Source: Candidatus Atribacteria bacterium (GTDB taxonomy: Bacteria; Atribacterota; Phoenicimicrobiia; Phoenicimicrobiales; Stramentimicrobiaceae). Taken from it: a stretch of 11,541 nt of DNA. Location of the stretch: NCBI GenBank assembly GCA_016934875.1, contig JAFGSC010000077.1, forward strand, positions 1-11,541. The letters run 5' to 3'. Below, piece after piece: positions 8,064 to 11,541 of this stretch (position 1 is its first letter; each line of letters opens with the position of its first letter). The position numbers were made by a program, and so were the translations under genes. Under the pieces are notes generated by a model, which worked only from the letters and a program-made list of their open reading frames with translations, had not been told where the DNA came from and searched no databases.

Positions 8064-8675
8064 TTATGCATGTAGGCACCTTAATAAATCCTTCCATACT
8101 TTGACAACCTGATCTTTTAATTCCCCTACTGACTCCCGATTGTCAATGACATAATCTGCTAAAAGTACCTTTTTCTCCAGGGAAATTTGAGCATCAATTC
8201 TTTTGATTGCCTCACTTCTGGACAGGCCATTTCTTTGAAACAGTCTTTTGATTTGCTCTTCGCGATTGATATATACCACGATAATCTTATCCATCCAATC
8301 ATTCATCTCTGCTTCAAAAAGCAAGGGTGCATCGATCATACAGATCACGTCTTGCGTGGCATGCTTTTGAATGTCCCTGATCTGCTCTTTGATCTTTAAA
8401 GTGATTTCCGGATGTGTAATCTTGTTCAAACATTCCAGTTTTTCTTGATCCGAAAACACAATCCGGGCTAATCTGTTTCGATCAATTTCCTGATGATCAT
8501 CGATAATCTCGCTACCGAATTTCAAGACCACTTCTTTCCATATTTTTTTCCCCGGTTGCATAATTTCACGGGCAATCTGATCCGCATCAATCACTTCGGC
8601 TCCTAATTCACTGAACATTCTGGCGACTGTGGTCTTGCCAGCAACAATTCCTCCCGTTAAGCCAACAAGAAGCAT
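8064..8675 (-). CDS. coaE: Dephospho-CoA kinase
   Basis: Phosphorylates the 3'-hydroxyl of dephospho-CoA with ATP, the last step of coenzyme A synthesis, in the cytosol. The P-loop is GGIVAGKTT at residues 8-16 (slightly unusual; GGIASGKS/T is commoner). Other family signatures are VIDADQIARE around 28-37, THPEI, IDAPLLFEAEM, the lid helix RNGLSRSEAIKRIDAQ and the end motif ADYVIDN. The length of 203 residues is normal. The start is uncertain: I chose ATG 8675 because MLLVGLTGG fits the family N-terminus, but AAAGG lies nine bases before a TTG at 8681, and a TTG at 8690 is also in frame, adding two or five residues. It sits between polA and uvrB. Polymerase I next to coaE is a common arrangement in Bacillota, often with mutM between them, which is absent here. 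Confidence 0.95.
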   Translation of the reverse strand: MLLVGLTGGIVAGKTTVARMFSELGAEVIDADQIAREIMQPGKKIWKEVVLKFGSEIIDDHQEIDRNRLARIVFSDQEKLECLNKITHPEITLKIKEQIRDIQKHATQDVICMIDAPLLFEAEMNDWMDKIIVVYINREEQIKRLFQRNGLSRSEAIKRIDAQISLEKKVLLADYVIDNRESVGELKDQVVKVWKDLLRCLHA

Positions 8676-8717
8676 TCTCAATTGAATCAACCTTTCAATC
8701 TTAAGGTATAAGAAAAT

Positions 8718-11396
8718 TTATTCCAGCTCTCCCCAACAATGGCCGGTTTTAAAATTCACAATCAGCGGTATACTTAACTGCAAGCTATTTTCCATGATCT
8801 TCTTTACGATCAATTCTCTCTTCTTCAGTTGAGATTCCGGTATTTCAAAAATAAGTTCGTCATGAATTTGCAAAACCAAACCACTGGGCAACTTCTCTTT
8901 TTCAAATTCATTGCTAATCCTAATCATGGCAATCTTAATTAAATCTGCTGCGGTTCCCTGAATGGGAGTATTGATGGCAGTACGCTCGTAAAACTCACGA
9001 ATATTCCTATCCGGACTATCGATTCCCTCTAAATACCTGATTCGGTTTAACATCGTTTTCACAAATTTATTTTTTCTGGCCAGTGAAATCTGTTCATCAA
9101 TAAATTCTCTGACGCGATGATATCGCTGAAAATAGGTTTGTATATATAGCTGGGCATCCTCCCGGCTGATATCAAGATGATTGGCTAAGCCAAAGCTACT
9201 CATACCATAGATAATACCAAAATTAATTGTTTTGGCAATCCTTCTCATTTCATTGCTCACAATATTCTGGTCGACGTTGAAAATTTGCCCTGCTGTATAG
9301 GAATGAATGTCCTTATCCTGTAGAAAAGCTTCCAATAAGCTTTGATCCTGCGATAGATGTGCTAAAATTCTTAATTCAATCTGTGAATAGTCAGCGGATA
9401 AAAAAATATGTCCCTTCTCAGCAATAAATGCCTTGCGAATCATATTGCCCAACTCAGTCCTGGTAGGAATATTCTGCAAATTGGGATTATTGCTGCTCAA
9501 TCTACCGGTTGTAGTCCCAGTCTGGTTAAAACTGGTGTGGATCCTGCCTGACTTTACATTGATTAGATTGGGCAATTTGTCAATATAGGTATTTTTTAGT
9601 TTTTCTATCTCGCGATATTCCAGAATTTTGGCAACAATTTCATGTTTTTCTGACAACTTGTGTAACACCTGGGCATTGGTTGATAAACCTGTTTTCACCT
9701 TTTTAACCACCGGCAGTTTCAGCTTTTGAAATAAAATATTGCTTAACTGTTTTGGGGAATTGAGATTAAATTCTTCTCCGGCAAGCTCAAATACTTTTCT
9801 TTGGATCTCTCCAATTTTCCTGGAAAATTGCTGGGATATTTTTTCCAGAAATTTGATATCTATTTTTATTCCAGCCTTCTCCATTTGAAAAATGACTGGA
9901 ATCAGTGGCAGTTCAATCTCCTGAAAGAGTGCTTCCAGATTTTTTTCAATCAGCAATTGACTCAATTTTTCTTTTAAGGAAATGAGTAACTTAGCCTGAC
10001 TGCAAATATTCTTCTCTTTTTCTACAGCGCTTTCCGATCCATGATTTTCAGTTAAAAGGCAATTCGAATCATCCCCCAAATAATCTTTGCATATGGATAT
10101 TAAAGAGTATTCTTGTTTTGAGGGATTGAGTAAATAGGCTGCAATTTTTATATCAAAATAGGGCTGCTTCAGAAAAAAGCCATCATCACACAGATGATGA
10201 CAAATATCTTTAAGGTCGAGTCCGATCTTTTCAACCTTATCGTCTTGAAACAAAGCAGAAAATACCTCTTTTACTTTTTTTTCCGGAATAGATGCTGTTA
10301 AATTTTTTAATTGGCTATCCACTTGCAATCGAACAAGAAAGACATCATCTTCCAGAATCAAAGCAATGCCTTGCCCTTCATGAGAAAGCACTCCTTTGCC
10401 AGGAATATATATCAATGGTAATATTTTTTTGGAGTGAATGCGATGAGCTACCTGTTCCAATTCTTCTTCATTCTTAACTTCATGGAGAATAAATTCATTC
10501 CCTTGATTTTGAGAAACATTCTCGGGTTGTGGTATTTTTTCAATAAGTTTTTTAAATTCATATTTTTCAAAAAGCTTTTTTAAAGCAAAATAATCTGGCC
10601 CCTGGTAATTTAAATGGCTTATATCCAAATTTAAGCCCATATCTTTTTTGATTTGACCCAATGCCTTACTTAATAATGCCTGCTCTTTATATTCTTCAAT
10701 TTTTTTTCTTAAGGATACATTTTCAATATTCTGAAAATTAGTTAAAATATTTTCAAGTTTACCATACGTCTGAATTAGGTTTTTAGCGGTTTTCTCACCT
10801 ATGCCCGGAATACCAGGGATATTATCGGAAGCATCTCCTTTTAACCCGATATAATCAGGAATTAAATCAGGTGAGAAGCCTAACATTTCTTTCACTGATT
10901 CCAACTGATAGCTTTTAACTTGTGTTACACCTTTTTGCATAAAGAGTATTTCAGTATCTTCATCGATCAATTGTAATAAATCTCTGTCACCGGTGACAAT
11001 GACAGATTGATATTCACTATGCTTTACCTGATTGGCGATAGAACCTATGATATCGTCTGCTTCGTACCCTTCTGCTTCAATCATCGGAATATTCATTTTT
11101 TTGATAATTTCTTTAATCATCGGCAGTTGATCGATTAATTCCTGCGGCATCTTCTCACGCTGTGCTTTGTATTGAGAATATTTAAGATGACGAAAGGTTG
11201 GCTTGGGCGTATCAAATGCTACAACAAGGCCATCCGGTTTCTTTTCCTGTAACAGCCTGATCATTACCAGTGTAAATCCGTAAGCCGCATTGATTAATTG
11301 CCCATAACTGGTGGTCAATTTAGGCAATGCATAAAAAGCCCGGTATACAATACCTTGTCCATCAACAAGAAATAACTTCTTTAACTTTTTTGCCAT
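8718..11396 (-). CDS. polA: DNA polymerase I (5'-3' exonuclease and polymerase, degenerate proofreading domain)
   Basis: Fills gaps left by excision repair and removes Okazaki primers. At 892 residues it is of normal size. The 5'-3' exonuclease spans about 1-290: LVDGQGIVYRAF at 10-21, VAFDTPKPTFRH at 59-70, EGYEADDIIGSIA at 109-121, VTGDRDLLQL at 134-143, and the helix-hairpin-helix region DYIGLKGDASDNIPGIPGIG at 181-200. The middle domain, about 300-480, lacks the metal-binding D-x-E of active 3'-5' exonucleases (LPLIYIPGKG stands there), so proofreading is probably absent, as in Bacillus and Thermus enzymes. The polymerase domain has motif A SADYSQIELR with Asp669, motif B RRIAKTINFGIIYG at 718-731, and motif C QIHDELIFE with Asp846 and Glu847. 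The start is ATG 11396 after an AAGGG site ten bases upstream. It is the first gene of the cluster. Its own promoter in the upstream 145 bp is not clear. Confidence 0.98.
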   Translation of the reverse strand: MAKKLKKLFLVDGQGIVYRAFYALPKLTTSYGQLINAAYGFTLVMIRLLQEKKPDGLVVAFDTPKPTFRHLKYSQYKAQREKMPQELIDQLPMIKEIIKKMNIPMIEAEGYEADDIIGSIANQVKHSEYQSVIVTGDRDLLQLIDEDTEILFMQKGVTQVKSYQLESVKEMLGFSPDLIPDYIGLKGDASDNIPGIPGIGEKTAKNLIQTYGKLENILTNFQNIENVSLRKKIEEYKEQALLSKALGQIKKDMGLNLDISHLNYQGPDYFALKKLFEKYEFKKLIEKIPQPENVSQNQGNEFILHEVKNEEELEQVAHRIHSKKILPLIYIPGKGVLSHEGQGIALILEDDVFLVRLQVDSQLKNLTASIPEKKVKEVFSALFQDDKVEKIGLDLKDICHHLCDDGFFLKQPYFDIKIAAYLLNPSKQEYSLISICKDYLGDDSNCLLTENHGSESAVEKEKNICSQAKLLISLKEKLSQLLIEKNLEALFQEIELPLIPVIFQMEKAGIKIDIKFLEKISQQFSRKIGEIQRKVFELAGEEFNLNSPKQLSNILFQKLKLPVVKKVKTGLSTNAQVLHKLSEKHEIVAKILEYREIEKLKNTYIDKLPNLINVKSGRIHTSFNQTGTTTGRLSSNNPNLQNIPTRTELGNMIRKAFIAEKGHIFLSADYSQIELRILAHLSQDQSLLEAFLQDKDIHSYTAGQIFNVDQNIVSNEMRRIAKTINFGIIYGMSSFGLANHLDISREDAQLYIQTYFQRYHRVREFIDEQISLARKNKFVKTMLNRIRYLEGIDSPDRNIREFYERTAINTPIQGTAADLIKIAMIRISNEFEKEKLPSGLVLQIHDELIFEIPESQLKKRELIVKKIMENSLQLSIPLIVNFKTGHCWGELE

Positions 11397-11484
11397 TTTC
11401 TATTATCCCTTCATTAAAAAATCACCCTTATTTAAATAGATTATGGATTCAGCATATATGATGATAATTAAATTTTTGAAAAGC

Positions 11485-11513
11485 TTGACAATCTAAATCG
11501 TCTAAACTATAAT
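11485..11513 (+). promoter_or_regulatory. Consensus sigma-70/sigma-A promoter firing out of the window (divergent from polA)
   Basis: TTGACA at 11485-11490, a 17-bp spacer and TATAAT at 11508-11513: both hexamers are perfect with ideal spacing. It points right, away from polA, with a start expected around 11519-11521. Because it lies in the intergenic region, it probably drives a gene beyond the window. Confidence 0.7.
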
Positions 11514-11522
11514 TTCTTTGAA

Positions 11523-11541
11523 TATTTCAGGGTGCCTTACA
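11523..11541 (+). ncRNA. Possible 5' end of a riboswitch leader (cobalamin type?), truncated by the window edge
   Basis: Directly after the predicted start of the rightward promoter the sequence reads CAGGGTGCCTTACA to the edge. GGTGCC is the usual opening of cobalamin riboswitches, and TPP riboswitches begin with a related GGGGTGC. Only about a dozen bases are visible, so this rests on a short motif in the right place behind a strong promoter. It may be coincidence. Confidence 0.22.

Noticed and set aside
11461..11491. Minus-strand polA promoter TTGTCA, 19 bp, TATCAT
   Set aside because: The spacer is too long and both hexamers are imperfect; it could be the polA promoter but is not strong enough to annotate.

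Overview
This is an AT-rich bacterial chromosomal window in which all seven recognisable genes lie on the minus strand, so transcription runs right to left. Read in that direction the order is polA (DNA polymerase I), coaE (dephospho-CoA kinase), uvrB, uvrA, uvrC (the complete UvrABC nucleotide excision repair nuclease), a gamma-class carbonic-anhydrase-like protein, and a HARE-type winged-helix protein that runs off the left edge. The low GC, the strong GGAGG-type ribosome sites before the two last genes, the polA-coaE neighbourhood and the Pol I without proofreading residues suggest a Bacillota-like organism or a low-GC candidate phylum with similar gene content. The window does not allow a firmer placement.

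Layout. Positions 11397-11541 are a 145-bp intergenic region upstream of polA. It carries a consensus promoter (TTGACA, 17 bp, TATAAT) on the plus strand that fires out of the window to the right. The possible first bases of a structured leader, perhaps a cobalamin riboswitch, follow at the extreme edge. Leftward from there the genes are tightly packed: polA to coaE about 42 bp, coaE to uvrB 73 bp, uvrB to uvrA 107 bp with a small palindrome, uvrA to uvrC 15 bp, uvrC overlapping the carbonic-anhydrase-like gene by 20 bp, then 79 bp to the HARE gene. No convincing terminator was seen between any of them, so one long transcription unit is likely. No gene-free stretch exceeds 300 bp.

Function. 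UvrA finds bulky DNA damage and loads UvrB, UvrC makes the two incisions, and Pol I fills the gap. The window therefore holds almost the whole excision-and-resynthesis pathway; only the helicase UvrD and the ligase are missing. CoaE (last step of coenzyme A synthesis) and the carbonic-anhydrase-like protein look like passengers.

The points most worth a second look are: UvrC is about 100 residues shorter than usual because the segment between its UVR motif and its RNase H-like nuclease domain is nearly gone, while all catalytic residues remain; the partial end gene encodes a protein with two winged-helix copies flanking an unassigned domain; and a consensus promoter with a possible riboswitch start points out of the window.
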